From Toxonevra muliebris (taxonomy: Eukaryota > Arthropoda > Insecta > Diptera > Pallopteridae): a DNA stretch of 64,000 nucleotides. Shown piece after piece: positions 1-11,616 of this stretch. The position numbers and the translations under genes are program-made. Within the stretch, counting starts at the first letter, position 1, and every line of letters starts with the position of its first letter. Location of the stretch: NCBI GenBank assembly GCA_963691655.1, contig CAVNUY010000024.1, positions 16,375 through 80,374 on the forward strand. The letters are read 5' to 3'. The notes below the pieces were generated by a model. It ran no database searches. It was not told where the DNA came from and saw nothing but the letters and a program-made list of their open reading frames with translations.

Positions 1-216
1 AGCATTTCTCTTTCTGTTTCCAAACATTTGGCATCCACATGAATCTGGTCCTTCTGTTGAATTTTTGTTGGACCATGGACAAGTTCGGAGGTGCTCATCT
101 GGACTAGAAAGAAATGACTTTTCAAACTCCTCCTCTAGCTCAACTTGCAAATGTAGCAATTGTATCCTATGTTCATCCAAAATAATAAAATCGAATTCTA
201 TTAATAATTCTTTGAT
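1..216 (-). CDS. Unrecognised coding-like frame, cut by window edge
   Basis: An open frame of 72 codons runs on the minus strand from 216 to the left edge. It is rich in charged residues, with Glu/Leu runs followed by a Cys/Pro/Ser-rich stretch, and its codon use is less A+T-biased than the surroundings. An ATG lies in the same frame at 231-229 but a TAA (219-217) follows four codons later, so either that ATG is not the start or the gene is broken by a nonsense change. I recognise no family. The rest lies outside the window. A host exon and an old transposon gene are both possible. Confidence 0.35.
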   Translation of the reverse strand, partial: MKELLIEFDFIILDEHRIQLLHLQVELEEEFEKSFLSSPDEHLRTCPWSNKNSTEGPDSCGCQMFGNRKRNA

Positions 217-231
217 TTAATTGCTATCCAT

Positions 232-463
232 TTTTGTGCGTTAATTTGAGTACCGTCTTCTACCGCTGATAATTAATATCTGAGACATACAATTTTATAT
301 AACGTATGATGTAATGTATGACTATTTCATTTAAAGGCAATATTTACAAATCACAGTATGTGATAACTTTTTTTACAGCTGAAGTGAATTTCTCAGAAAT
401 TTTCCTACAAACACACACAAATTACTTTTCCTTTTTTCTGTATCCTTCTTGCGTTATCAGTTA
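232..463. other. AT-rich spacer, no gene seen
   Basis: No coding signal. The last ~85 bases (from about 378) are the left half of a repeat unit, seen again near 3690-3750, that the Helitron at 464-3546 interrupts. Confidence 0.5.
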
Positions 464-740
464 CTAGCTGGGCTCTGCCCAGCTACGCCGTCCGGGTCTG
501 GAAAAATAGGGTGCGTGGCAGCCCCAACCTAATCTAATTATTTAACTTTTTAAATAACTTTTGCTTTGATTTTTTTTAGACACCGAAATTATATTTTTAA
601 TAGGTATATTTTATTATAAATTTTTTTTAGTTTAAATTTGTTCGGTAGGATTAACATTTGACAAAAATAATTTTTATATTGCTCTTTTGATAGTTTTTGT
701 CTAATAAAAAAAATATATGTTAGCAAATAAAGAAATAAAA

Positions 741-1372
741 CTAAATAGATAAAAAATAATTAAATAATTCATTGATTACAGTTTCAACACTATATAAATG
801 ATAAATAATCTTTTTATATTTTTTATGATAAGTAGACATGAAAGTACCCTGGCGTATTCCTTTGGCGCCGAATGACGTCATTTGAAATAAGGTGTTATAC
901 TTTCTAATATTTTTTAAAAAGTGTGAAGATAACAGATGTGCCCCTGTCAATAGGTTTTTTATTGTTTCTGGGGGCTCTTGAATTTCAGGGAGAATTACTT
1001 TGCCAGCAGCACAGCACATACCATTAGATTCATCAAACCATTTTTTTGCTAAGCATCTAGAGCACGTCTTATTCATGCCCCCAATTTGTACATTTTTTTG
1101 CTGAGATATAGATGTTATTTGTCTCTGCGTAGCAAGCCTCTGCTCACGTTCAAAACTGGATTCCTTAGTGTGAATTTGCAATTTACGAATTCGATTATTT
1201 TTAAGTCTTTGTAAGCGTTCAGGGCTAGATTCTTCGCGCGAATTCGAGATGAATATTGTCTAAAATTTTCAAAACGCTGTGAATGCTCTGGGCTAGACTC
1301 TCGGATACAACGTACTCTATATACTCTTGACGTCGATGTATTTCTAGAAAGTTCTGGTTTTCTTTTTGACAT
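741..1372 (-). pseudogene. Helitron Rep/helicase, N-terminal fragment
   Basis: The frame starts at 1372 with a basic, Ser/Arg-rich N-terminus containing repeated E-S-S-P/F-E-R/H patterns. It then continues in another frame from about 1190 to 741. The second part has a CxxC pair, a CC-A-GK-LP-QEPPE stretch and an H/F-L-NIR-YN-FQMTSFGAKG block, which are typical of the N-terminal region of insect Helitron replication initiator/helicase proteins. The frames differ by one base and would meet in the A-rich run near 1198-1203. No HUH nuclease or helicase motif is present, so the product cannot be functional. The assignment rests on remembered family patterns, not a search. Confidence 0.75.
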
Positions 1373-3007
1373 TTTTCGTTATAAGAAATTAATTCGTTGG
1401 GTGTACGATTGACAAATATGTATACATACATATACTTGAGAGTATAATCTCAACTACGACAACGAAATAAACAAATAAATTACTTCAACATTTGTTTACA
1501 AAAAACCTATGATTTGGTATGAGCCTACTTACAACGCAAATACCTTCCTATTTAAGGTTTCTTTTATGATCGAATAAAATCGCAATGTTACTTATTAATC
1601 GGAATATTATTTATAAATTTTTTCAATTAAGTTCAGCAACACATTAATTATTCACGAAATAAAATAAGGTAATCAGCTGTTTTCATTTCCCAGCAGCCAA
1701 ACAGCATTGCCAGATGTAAATAAACATTGAAAAACTGCAAACATTTATATACGAAAATTCATATATGCATATATACACATGAAGAAAAAACGAAACCGGT
1801 TTGATTGACAAATATACAAATGTCATTCAAACTATTCTACTTATTGTTTATTTGATATTCATCTCGTTAGCATTTACAAATAGAATGGAGTTCGTAAGAT
1901 TTTCACATTAAAATGAAGTTTTATTGTCACTGGAATTTCATTTTATGCTTGGATATGTATATAACATGCATTTGACGTCAGATTTTTAAACATCGCAATG
2001 TCCGAGATGGCTAATGTGCAAGTTTGATGTTTTTATTAAATGTTAGCCAAGGGAAGAGTTTTTACAATTTTTTAACACACATTTTTTTTTTAAATTAAAA
2101 CACCCACATAATAAGGCAACCTTTTTTCATAGTTAAACACAAATTGTATTTTAACTAAACTATACGCATTTACAACTTTGCATTTCATATGGACTTAAAT
2201 TGTAGTTAATAAAAAAAAGAATGAAAATTTTGAATACATTTACTTTAGTCATGCTAAATGTTTTTCTTTTTAAGAACCTGTTTTGCCCAATCTCTTTCTT
2301 GAAATCTTAAGAAGATATAAAAATTTATAGTGGACGTTATCACACACGCATGAACTCCCAGAATTTATTTATTTTTTTCTTAATTTATATGGCTATACAT
2401 AATTCATAAATATTAATATAAACGAATTTACAATGAAAAAATTAATAAACAGTATATTTTTATATTCAGGTAATGCGTCTGAATCATGAAAATATAATAT
2501 TGCATTTTATGCCTGATTTCCATTTTAACAACAGTTTATGGCCGACACATTCATTTTTTGTTTTGGTTTTTAGCATTGCATTTATTAACGTTAAACCGAC
2601 ATCAGTGCGATAGGGTATGACAATCCCCAGAGCCTATATTTACTGAAATAATTTCTGTATCGGTCAAACTCTTATAATTTTCGTTTGTAGAACCTTTGCA
2701 TAACAATCCTCTCAAGAAAATTTAGCTATACATATGCAACCTGAGTGTTACCAGTTCCTCGTGCTCTTGTAAAAATTCGATGGGATATGACATCTCCACA
2801 GCAAAAATAATGAAACTTTTTGTGTAAATATTTTTGAATGCATATTCAAATTCGAATAATTTTTATTTTGTTTAAAAATCGTTTGAACATGAAATGTTTT
2901 TATGTTATTTATACCCTTTGTGTATTTGCATGTTGTATATTTAGTTTTGTATTTACTTTTTGCCGATAAAAAAAAAATAATTTGTATAAAAAAAAAAATT
3001 TATTTGG

Positions 3008-3085
3008 TGGGATTCGAACCCATGCCTCACAAAACTCCTTCCTACATTCATATCTTTAACTACCCCTCTTACCAACTGATCCACA
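3008..3085 (-). other. tRNA-like segment in Helitron 1
   Basis: The minus strand has an A-box-like TGGATCAGTTGG (3083-3072) and a B box GTTCGAATC (3019-3011), followed by CCCACC as in a T-arm. The stretch between them does not make a convincing cloverleaf. It looks like a tRNA-derived Pol III promoter relic and not a working tRNA gene. A homologous segment lies in Helitron 2. Confidence 0.5.
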
Positions 3086-3546
3086 CATGAACATGAAACA
3101 AAGTGATCAAATTATATTAATATGTAGTTACATTCATGCAAATGAAAAAAAAAAATAAAACACAAAGCTCTCAAACTGTCACGCATTCTGTTCTTTTTTA
3201 TGTTTGTGCAAAAACAAATGCAAGGGGAATGAAATTTTTACTATAAAAATGCATTTTGCAGACAAAGTATTAATTTTAGAAATAAGCCGCCGCTGACAAC
3301 AATGAGATCTACAATCCTTTCATACATCATTTTAATGTATCTCTTATACTTCCTAAGTTATACCACTTCAAGCATTTATTTTGTATGGGAGGTGCCACAC
3401 CCAATTGTTTTATTGAAATAAAATATAGCCTATGTTCAAACGGGGAACCCCACGATCACAATACTGCAAATTTAAAATCGGGTCAGTAGTTCATGAGATT
3501 ACCCCAATAATACATCCAAACTTTACTAAATTATTAATAGTATAGA

Positions 3547-4440
3547 TAAGAAGCAGCAGGTCTTTTTAGTGAGTGTGTATGTATGTAAGGAAAGACAGTG
3601 AAAAACTATAAAATTCTATTTACTTTATTTAAACATGAAATTTTACGAAATATTCGACGAAATCCATTGCATGTAACTAGAAATTTTTCCCACACACAAG
3701 AACAAATTACTTTTCCTTTTTTTCTGTACCTTTTCCTTTTTGCGTTATCAGGCGGCTAAAGATCACACATATTGAAAAGGGTGAAGAAGCAGCAGGTCTT
3801 TTTAATGAGTGTGTATGTATGTAAGGAAAGACAGTGAAAAACTATAAAATTCTATTTACTTTAGCGAACAGGAAAAGACTGTTCGCTTGGTGCTTTTTAT
3901 CTTATTGAGCATGTTTAAACATGAAATTTTACGAAATATACAAAGAGATCGATCCATTTAAAGAAATATCTACAAATCACTTTAGTATGTCCACTTTTTT
4001 TTTTCATCGCATCCCATCAGAATAGAAATATGCAGTAAGAATAAATAATATCAAGAATAAAATTTTGTGATCGCACAGATTCCTCCCAATTCAACTGATT
4101 CCTCCCAACTCACTGTGCCAGAACATACCTACTACTATACGAAAAATACCAACAGCACAGAAATATGAAGTAAGATGAAATATAAAATGTGTATTCTTCC
4201 CAATTCAACTATGCTAAATCAAACATTTTCCCAACTGCTATACAAAACAACTGTAAACAGCACAGAAATATCAAGAAAAAAATTAAGATGAAAAAACAGG
4301 TCCTTAAAATGAGTGTGTATGTATACACGAGGGATGAAAAAACAGCAGGTCGTGTGTGTGTGTATGTATGTATGTATGCATGTATGTATGCATGTATGTA
4401 TGTATGTAAGGAAAGTGAGGGAAAAATAATGAAAAATATT
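3547..4440. repeat. Degenerate tandem repeats around Helitron 1
   Basis: A unit carrying AGCAGCAGGTCTTTTTA, then a GTGTGTATGTATGTAAGGAAAG stretch and GTGAAAAACTATAAAATTC, occurs at 3551-3640 and again at 3786-3870. More diverged copies lie near 4290-4440. A second block carrying CACAGAAATAT (4157, 4260) and TTCCTCCCAA (4081, 4101) also recurs. The unit boundary that contains Helitron 1 is present without the Helitron at about 3750-3790, giving a partial empty-site comparison. Confidence 0.6.
4353..4409. repeat. (GTAT)n microsatellite
   Basis: Runs of GT then GTAT/GCAT tetranucleotides. It lies inside the degenerate repeat above, and open frames here are low-complexity artefacts. Confidence 0.9.
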
Positions 4441-5099
4441 TTCCATTTATACTTTCTACTTTTTCTGGTTGCCTGGTGGCATCAAACAAGCAATTTCACA
4501 ATTCTACGATTGCATGTATGTGTATTACAAAACAAACTTCAAATATAAAAAAACACAATGATCTTTTTAATGAATGTGTGTATATTTGTGATCGTATTGC
4601 AATGGGGGTTAAAATATATTTTTGTTATTTATGCTTTCTCTTTTTTCTGCTTACCTGGTTGTTATTCAAAGGTTTCGTATAAATTATTATTGGTTCTTGC
4701 AATTCCCGTCTATTATTTTGTGGAAAATAAATATTTTTTCTTACTTTTTTCAAAAAAATTACATGCAACCAATTTAAGAAAGAAAATCCACGCTTACAAA
4801 ATAAGACCAAAATTATGCTTCGCAGTCTTGAAAAATCACGCATTCCACTTCAACAAAACCGGTTTCCCATTCACGAGTTCCCATTTCCCATTCACCATTT
4901 CCCATTCAGAATTTTACATTTCCCATTTCCCACTCAGAAATGGAGAACGAAGACGATATAGATGATGGATAAATTGCTTTCCTTGTTAATTTTCATTGAA
5001 AAAAATTTATATCGCGAAATATACAGTTTTTTTCAAACCGATTTACAGTTTTTTAAAAGTTTTTGGTTTTTTGGTTTTTGGTTTGGTTTTTTTGGCAAG
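4441..5099. repeat. Spacer with CCCATT minisatellite
   Basis: No gene seen. About 4865-4935 holds six to seven imperfect copies of a CCCATTYCCCATTC-type 10-14-bp unit. The last 100 bases are T-rich. Confidence 0.55.
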
Positions 5100-6795
5100 T
5101 GGCTTTTTTGCTCCATACATTTTGCAAAAGTATTTCAGGTATTCCTTGCAACAGCAGAATATGAAAATAAGGTGCTGAAAACCAAACAAAATGGAAAAAA
5201 AAATTTTAAATTTGCGAAAACTGGATGCTCTACTCCCAAAAGCGTGTTTTAAAAGGATGTTTTATTATGGGTTTGGGATGTTGTATGGAAAAAACATTTA
5301 TCTTGCACGTAATAGAATTTCAGATATCTACTCCTATTTAAATAGGCCGCTTAAGCGGATGGCGTACACAGTTTTTTGATACAACTGAACAGAAAGCCAC
5401 CCCTAGCGCTTTAAGTGACCCTTTGGTACTTTTTTTTACGAATTTTTAAATTCACCCGTTAGGATTTCGATTTTTTTAAAATTAAAGTACGTAGGATTGT
5501 AAGTAATTTAATTTCGTTTATTAAAAATACAAACATTTTTTAAATCGAGTTATATTTGAACTAGTAATTTAACTTTTAGTGAATCCATGTAGAGTACAAT
5601 CAAGTTCACCTTTGAAAAATGTCGTCAAAAAATTGCACGAAAAAACAAAGCAGGAGTTGAAAAAATTTTCTTATCGTGGAAATTTGTAATATTTATTTAC
5701 GCCTGTCAATTACAGTATTATATGTACAGGTTTCCCACGTACAACATCGCACTCGTAGCGCACGATTTCGCTCCAACACGATTTGTTAATAGCAGAAATC
5801 CCCATATAACAAGATTCCACTATAGCACGATTTCCTTCCAACACGATTTGCGAATAGCTGAATCCCTCGTATAATACGATTAGTGAAAATCATTTAGAAA
5901 TTCAAATCGTTTTTTAAATTTGTTAATAAGCTATTTAACTACGACTCTAATCTTTATTTGTTATATTTATCAAATTCCAGTTTCATTGTCATTTTTGCTT
6001 GTTAAATTCAAATTTTTTCTTTAAATGTTCCAATAAATTTTCTATTAAGTGCCTATTATTAAAATTTTTTATATAAAATCAATGTACTTACTTTCTGTTT
6101 TTTTACTTTTTACAACCAAAAATAAAAAATTTAATTTATTTATAAAACAGGAAAATGTATCAAACCCTATAAAAAGTTAAAATATACATGAAGCAAATGA
6201 ATGCCCCTGAATGTGACAGCCCAAAAAGTTGTTTTTTAAACTCTTGGAACATAATCTTGTTTTTGAGCTACTTGCTTGACCAGTATAATACGATTTCGTA
6301 TAAAACATAAACTCTTGGAGCCTAACTCCGCTTTCTATACTGCTTCCTTGTTTCGAATAACATGAGGCAAGCGATTTACTATGGAGAAAATGTTAAAAGT
6401 TAGTAGTTACTTTTTAATTGGTAAATTTAATTAATTTAAGGCAATTTTTTCAACACCTGCTTTGTTTTTTGGAATTTTTTTGGCGACATTTGTCAAAGGT
6501 GAACTTGATTGTACTCGACATGGGTTCACTAAAAGTTAATTTACCTGTTCAAATATAACTCGATTTGAAAAATTTTTGTATTGTAAATAAACTAAATTGA
6601 ATTACTTACAATCGTACGTAAAAATTGCCGCTATCTTCAAAATTTGAATTTGAAAATTAGTAAAAAAAAAAATTAGTAAAAAAAAAGTGCTAAATGGTCA
6701 CTTTAGGCGCTACGGATGCCTTTTTGTTTGGTTTTTAGCACCCTATTTACATATTCTGTTGTTGCAAGGAAGATCTGAAATACTTTATTTGAAGT
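5100..6795. mobile_element. Long-TIR element, copy 1
   Basis: The left arm (5100 to about 5670) reappears inverted as the right arm (about 6440-6795). Matching pairs include TTTGCTCCATACATTTTGC, a GGTGCTGAAAACC/GGTTTTTAGCACC pair, the GAGTACAATCAAGTTCACCT block (5591, inverted at 6500) and the ATAACTCGATTTGAA region. The interior (5727-6372) is a pogo-like insertion. The right end is shortened compared with the copy at 19316-21195. No transposase was found, so it is a non-autonomous foldback-type element. Confidence 0.7.
5727..6372. mobile_element. pogo-like non-autonomous element, partial
   Basis: It starts TA-CAGGTTTCCCACGTACAAC and contains several ACACGATTT/GCACGATTT units, then the GGAACATAA...CTTCCTTGTTTCG block. 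Compared with 19949-20681 its right terminus is missing. The family resembles the larger element at 49294-56003 (AACACG repeats, GGTTCCTTGT block). Confidence 0.5.
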
Positions 6796-6851
6796 GATGC
6801 AGGTTTTTCCGTTAGCAAAAAAGTTTGAAGTGAAATGTGTTAATTTTTCAT

Positions 6852-7650
6852 AACAACAACAATTTCATTGTTTGACAGCAAAACATTGATCGTGTAGCAT
6901 CGCCCTTATGGTTCCGCACAAAACAAAAATTTTGAGTGTTTCGGGTAGATATGTGAAATTCTGAGAATGGAAATCAAAGAAGCAAATTTTTCCTAATAAA
7001 TTGATTTATTGACAGCAGAAGTCCGTTAAAAACTTTATATAATATTTTTGGCTTTAAATAATATTTTTTTAAGGGGACATTCCAGTTTAAATTTGGGAAA
7101 AAAAACTTTTTGGGGAGTTCTTTTTGAAAAAAATTATGATAGTTTACTATGATATTTGCTTGGAATGTTATAAGATGCTTATATATATATACCACGATTC
7201 CTCATCAGTGGTCTAAGTGATAGTTCTTTATTTCTATTTCAACATCCTATATGACTTATTTAAATTTGAATTCGTAATCCAGAATTACGGGATAAATGAC
7301 AAATTTATTCACTGAATACAGATGCTGAAATGAACCTAAAGAATAGTTGTGGATGTTCCATCATACGGCCGTATAATTTCTCTGCTTTTTATAAGGTACG
7401 CTGTTGCGACTTAGTCAATTAGCCATTTCGACAAAAGGGCGTGTCATTAAGCCTGACAAACAGCACTTTGACTGTTGAGTAGCAATGAAGTAATAGTTAA
7501 ACTATGAAATACGATTAATTAAATTTTGGTTGCATAGACTCTTATAATAATAGAAACGAATAAAGCAGACAAGTAGACAATTCTTAATTATTAAGCAACA
7601 ACAATTTCATTGTTTGACAGCAAAACAATGATCATGTAACATCGCCCTAT
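6852..7650. repeat. 55-bp direct repeat pair, 745 bp apart
   Basis: A stretch beginning AACAACAATTTCATTGTTTG and ending CATCGCCCT occurs at about 6852-6906 and 7596-7650 with a few changes. Each copy can fold (TCATTGTTT...AAACAATGA). The DNA between has no gene. Confidence 0.55.
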
Positions 7651-9220
7651 GTACAATATACAAAAAACTATATGTGGCGAGCACAATGTTAAGCTTTGCA
7701 TCTCCTGTGCAAAGCATAAAGTTTAAACTTTTTCTGGCTTTAATTATTAAAAATAATGCTTTAATTTTATAATGGTAGGGACTCTTTTGTTTTTAAGTTT
7801 ACATTTTTTTTATAATGTCACGTCATACTGTTAGGGACGCACCGAATAAGAGTAGCAAGTGATAACATACAAAAATAAAGCGAAAACAAAACCTAAGAGT
7901 TATTGGCGCAGTCAAAAAAAAAGTGTACTTTAAATAAATTATAGCTCAATGCCATAAGAAATGCATGGCATTAAAATAAATTTTAGTTAAAGTACTCTTT
8001 ATTTTTGATTATGACTATGTGCCATTGTTTTTTAATTTTTATTGATTGACATATTAAATTTCAGATTTTCGTATTTCTATGTTGCTTAAGTAAAAGATAG
8101 AAATAAAAAAATATTTGAAGTCATTGAACGTGCATATTTTAAATTTTGTTTTGCCTTTTTTCCGCTCCTTGATTATAACGCATAAAAATTTGATTGGATA
8201 TGCAGAGTTAGTATTAGGGTATACTATGTTTACTCTGTCTCAAACGCTGTAGGACTGTGTAATTATTTAATATTTAAATGGTAGTTTTTAGAAAAATAAC
8301 ACAGGATCAATATAAAATGTAGATCAAATCTTTGATTATTGTTGTTCTATTTTTTTTTTTCAATAACAAATATATTCCAAAGATTATACCATCGGGTTTT
8401 ATGATGTTAATCTGATTGGAAAGTTCATAAAACATTTAAAAACACAAAATACAAACACGAATGTATGAATACCTAACTACTGAACTATATATTCGGCAGC
8501 CTTTTTATTCTTCCTCTCTTATATTAGTTCTACAATACGGCGATGTTATATTTGTATACAGGAATACATACATTATAACGCCTTTACTGGTCGTATCCCT
8601 TTCAACCTTTTAACAAATTTTGCATACTTAAATTTTTAAGGCATAATGTAGGTCATAAAATAAGGACCACCTTAAGGCTACTTTTGTGTTGTAGTTATGC
8701 AAATGCATATATAGGTACTATGTAATATATAAAACTTACAATCAATTTCTTTTAAATTAGCATTCAAATGCTGAAAAAATATAATTATCGACTGTGTATA
8801 AATATGTGAATATATATTACTAGCTACTCAGCCAGCCAGCTAACTGCCACGTACTTCGATGTAATTCCTTTTTTTAGGTATGTTTTCAGAACTTATTATT
8901 TTTGCTTCACATTTTACAAACGTTTTTATTTTATACTACTTTTTCATTTTCCTGTACACATCATAAGTTGATTTTCACACTATTCAAGTTACCCCTTAGT
9001 ATCGTACACTAAACACACAAAAAAAACAAAAACCAAATTTAATTTTTATGTTATCGTTTACTTTTCTTTTACTATAGTATGAAAACTTGATTCATTAAAG
9101 AAATCGAATAAGGTTGTGTTTGCAGTAAAATAATTTTATGGAGAAGTTGTTCTTAATCGTTTTCGTGGTTTTGGGTTGTGGGGGTAGTGATAATATTGCT
9201 ATAAAAGTGGGTGGAGGAAC
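7651..9220. other. AT-rich region, no gene seen
   Basis: No coding, tRNA or mobile-element signal that I can support. The last ~300 bases could be the 3' UTR of the exon at 9221-9351 if that exon is real. An AATAAA-type signal on the minus strand lies near 8925-8935. Confidence 0.4.
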
Positions 9221-9351
9221 TCATTGCGCAATGGCAAATTTCTCTTCAAAAATTCTCTTCTCCCGAATAGGGGATGAAATTCGTTTGTAATCGCCTGCAG
9301 TACAGGGTGAACAAATGTAGTATCGTTGCAATACGGTTGCCATTTCATCGG
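9221..9351 (-). CDS. Candidate terminal exon of an unrecognised host gene
   Basis: On the minus strand a polypyrimidine-AG acceptor (AATTTTCAG, 9360-9352) is followed by a 131-nt open stretch to a TGA at 9223-9221. It encodes two codon bases plus 42 residues. The peptide is balanced and charged (QRYYICSPC near the start, then an Arg/Lys/Glu-rich IREKRIFEEKFAIAQ end), and codon use is clearly less A+T-rich than the flanks. No repeat family matches it inside the window. I do not recognise the protein. Upstream exons would lie at higher coordinates, possibly across a long transposon-filled intron. A poly(A) signal about 290 bases downstream fits. Chance opening is possible because the exon is short. 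Confidence 0.42.
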
Positions 9352-10779
9352 CTGAAAATTACATTTAAGTTTTTATTGCTCAGTTTTTGTGTTTATTAAC
9401 TACCTATTCAGAATAGAATGATGAGAAATCTAAGATTTTTATTAAAATTAAATTTTAAAGAAATTTATGAGTTGATTTTCTATAATCAAAGTTTCAATTT
9501 TTTCAGAAGATTCTACAAGCCAATCCCATGTACTCCATATAGAGGTTATATGCACCACATAAAACCTTGCAATTGTAAAACGTTTGTATGAAGACTAAAA
9601 GAAATGTTTACTTTGAATGTTGAAAACAAATGTTGGACTTAACATGATTTCGCAAACTTTTTCTCAAAAAAGATTTACACAGAATTTAAAGAAGTTGATA
9701 TTCATTACAATAATAAGGTTCTATATCCACAATTGAAAGGATGTAAGTCAAAAGGGTTTAAACAATGAACGGGAATATAACAAAAATATGAGTGAAGCAA
9801 ATATAATTAATATTGGATTTAGACCCCAAGCAAATATTCTTGTATTTTTGTTATTTTTTTTTTAATAGATTATATTAGGTAGATAGATATTAGGCTTGAT
9901 AAATATTTGCGAAAAAATTTATCTTCTCAAAAAAAAAATTTCCGCTTAGACTCTTTAGACTTCAATTAAAAAACACAAAATTCTATATTAATAAGAAACC
10001 CTGTATTTTTTTTAAGCCATGAATAGAACAATAAAGTTCTATCTCCAATTTTTCGACATAGAACCTTTTAGTTCTTAGTCTGAACTATATTTTGGCTGAT
10101 AGAATCTCGTTTTTTTTTTTTTGCGATTTTAGGTATAAAGCTTAGATAAAAGTAAATGTGCATAGGTTCATTTGGAAGCGCTTGCAAATACAAATCCGAT
10201 GATACCAATATCTCATTTTTCCAAAAAATGCCTTCTAGAACTCTGTAATTCTCAGCCGACGATTTATATTGATTTCATCAGTACATGTACTGATTTTTAT
10301 CAAAATTATTAATTTTTCTTAAAGCCTGGAACAGAATGTAAGGCATGAAGTATGCAGCAAAGAATATAGCGGAGAAAACGACGAAGTGTGACAAAGAAAA
10401 ATGTGAACAGATTTTTTGTAATCATAGTGCTTTAAATAGCAAACAAATTAATTTTTTTACAAGTTCTATAAATAATTCCAATCTTTTTTTTATTTTGGCA
10501 ATCAGTTGTTATACTTGGAGCGCGACAAAATCAAAAAGCTCTTACTTTGCGCTTCATATTCAGCGGTAGCGACAACTTCAAATTGAAATTAAGGCACGTT
10601 GATACAGTCAATTTTTATTGTCCAATATTGTACATTGCATACAATTTGATAAGCAACGACGTGAACTTGCGTCAACGTAAAAAATAAGTTTCCTTTAACA
10701 CCTCATTAACAAAAACAGCGCAGTTCTAAAGAGACAACTTGACATACAAAAATATTTAATTATTGTTTAAAATTTCTTA
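9352..10779. other. AT-rich region, no supported gene
   Basis: Contains scattered short open frames only. If the terminal exon at 9221-9351 is real, this is intron. Confidence 0.4.
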
Positions 10780-10953
10780 GGCTGTGGTTACATTGCGAGT
10801 ATGCTCGGCGAACACCATGAAATTGTTGTTGCACCGAACACAAAGAGAGAGTCTTTACTCACTCTCACACCGAACACGATAAGCTCGGTGTATTGTTCAT
10901 TGTTGTAAAAACTGTCTGTATTCGCCGAGCATACTCTCAATATAACCACAGCC
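10780..10953. mobile_element. Tourist-like MITE (PIF/Harbinger type), 174 bp
   Basis: Termini GGCTGTGGTTA / TAACCACAGCC are part of a ~34-bp imperfect inverted repeat ending at GCTCGGCGAA. The element is bounded by TTA on both sides (10777-10779 and 10954-10956), the 3-bp target duplication expected of PIF/Harbinger. No coding content. Confidence 0.8.
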
Positions 10954-11399
10954 TTAGGGATGAGTAATTCTTTTACTACCGATATTTTTAATGGAAATAT
11001 CGATACTATCTTATGGGTCCAAGTCCAAGTGGCTGATCACGACTACGTACTCAGCCATTTCTCCATCACACGTAGTTTTCCCACAACATGGATCTGGGAT
11101 GCGATTCTGTAACTCGTTAGCGATAATTTTCGGATCGCTGAATGAAGTTAACGACAATATTAACGATACTGCGATTCTGTAACAAATTTTTAGCTATATT
11201 TGTCGCAAAATTTGACATTTCGTTTACGACAATTGTCGTTAACTTTGCGATAACAAATTTGGAGTCGTTAAGCTTTGCGACAATTATCGAAATACATTTT
11301 TATTGAAATTTAAAAACGATTTAGTGAAATATTTAATGAAATATCTTAATTAATTAAAAACAAGCAAATTTCATTAAAAATTTTTATTTTTCCTATTTG

Positions 11400-11610
11400 G
11401 CGTACGACATAATCATAAGAGAAAATGACAATGTTGTGGTAGATCGGGCAAATTTACGTCTTGTTGATGACCCTTTCCATTTGGATGATAAGTTTAAAAT
11501 TTGTACCGCATTACTCCTGACCTTGTACAAACTGTTATTGGAGAAATCAGGGAAAATATAAATGGGTTCCGAATGACTGCATTATCTGCGGAAAAGCAAG
11601 TAAATATTTA
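11400..11610 (+). pseudogene. Harbinger transposase, N-terminal fragment
   Basis: From about 11430 one frame reads through NLRLVDDPFHLDD. After a one-base shift near 11498-11505 the next frame gives YRITPDLVQTVIGEI and then NGFRMTALSAEKQ. This is the helix-turn-helix region that precedes the DDE nuclease in insect Harbinger (HARBI1-like) transposases. It stops at about 11600 where unrelated sequence begins. No DDE domain was found. Its place inside 3-bp-TSD, GG-starting inverted repeats agrees with the assignment. Confidence 0.65.
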
Positions 11611-11616
11611 AGAAAA

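Larger units (their letters stand above)
464..3546 (-). mobile_element. Helitron 1
   Basis: Read on the minus strand, the element begins TCTATACTATTAAT at 3546 and ends at 464 with a GC-rich hairpin (GCTGGGC-AGA-GCCCAGC) running into CTAG. It is flanked by A before and T after, as expected for Helitron insertion between A and T. Near its 3' half lies the N-terminal part of a Rep/helicase gene in broken frames (741-1372). A tRNA-like stretch lies about 460-540 bases from its 5' end and is shared with Helitron 2 at a similar distance. The helicase domain itself is missing, so this copy is non-autonomous and decayed. Termini and coding remnant support each other. Confidence 0.8.

Noticed and set aside
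3008..3085. Functional tRNA gene
   Set aside because: Boxes A and B match but no acceptor stem or anticodon arm forms, and the segment is part of a Helitron family. The same holds for 34360-34445 and 34620-34725.
4189..4548. 119-residue plus-strand and overlapping minus-strand open frames
   Set aside because: They run through GTAT microsatellite and give Cys/Met/Tyr or His/Thr simple repeats.
10085..10277. Minus-strand open stretch of about 63 codons
   Set aside because: No start, no splice signals that fit, no known motif, and it runs into poly-Lys from an A tract. Chance in AT-rich DNA is adequate.
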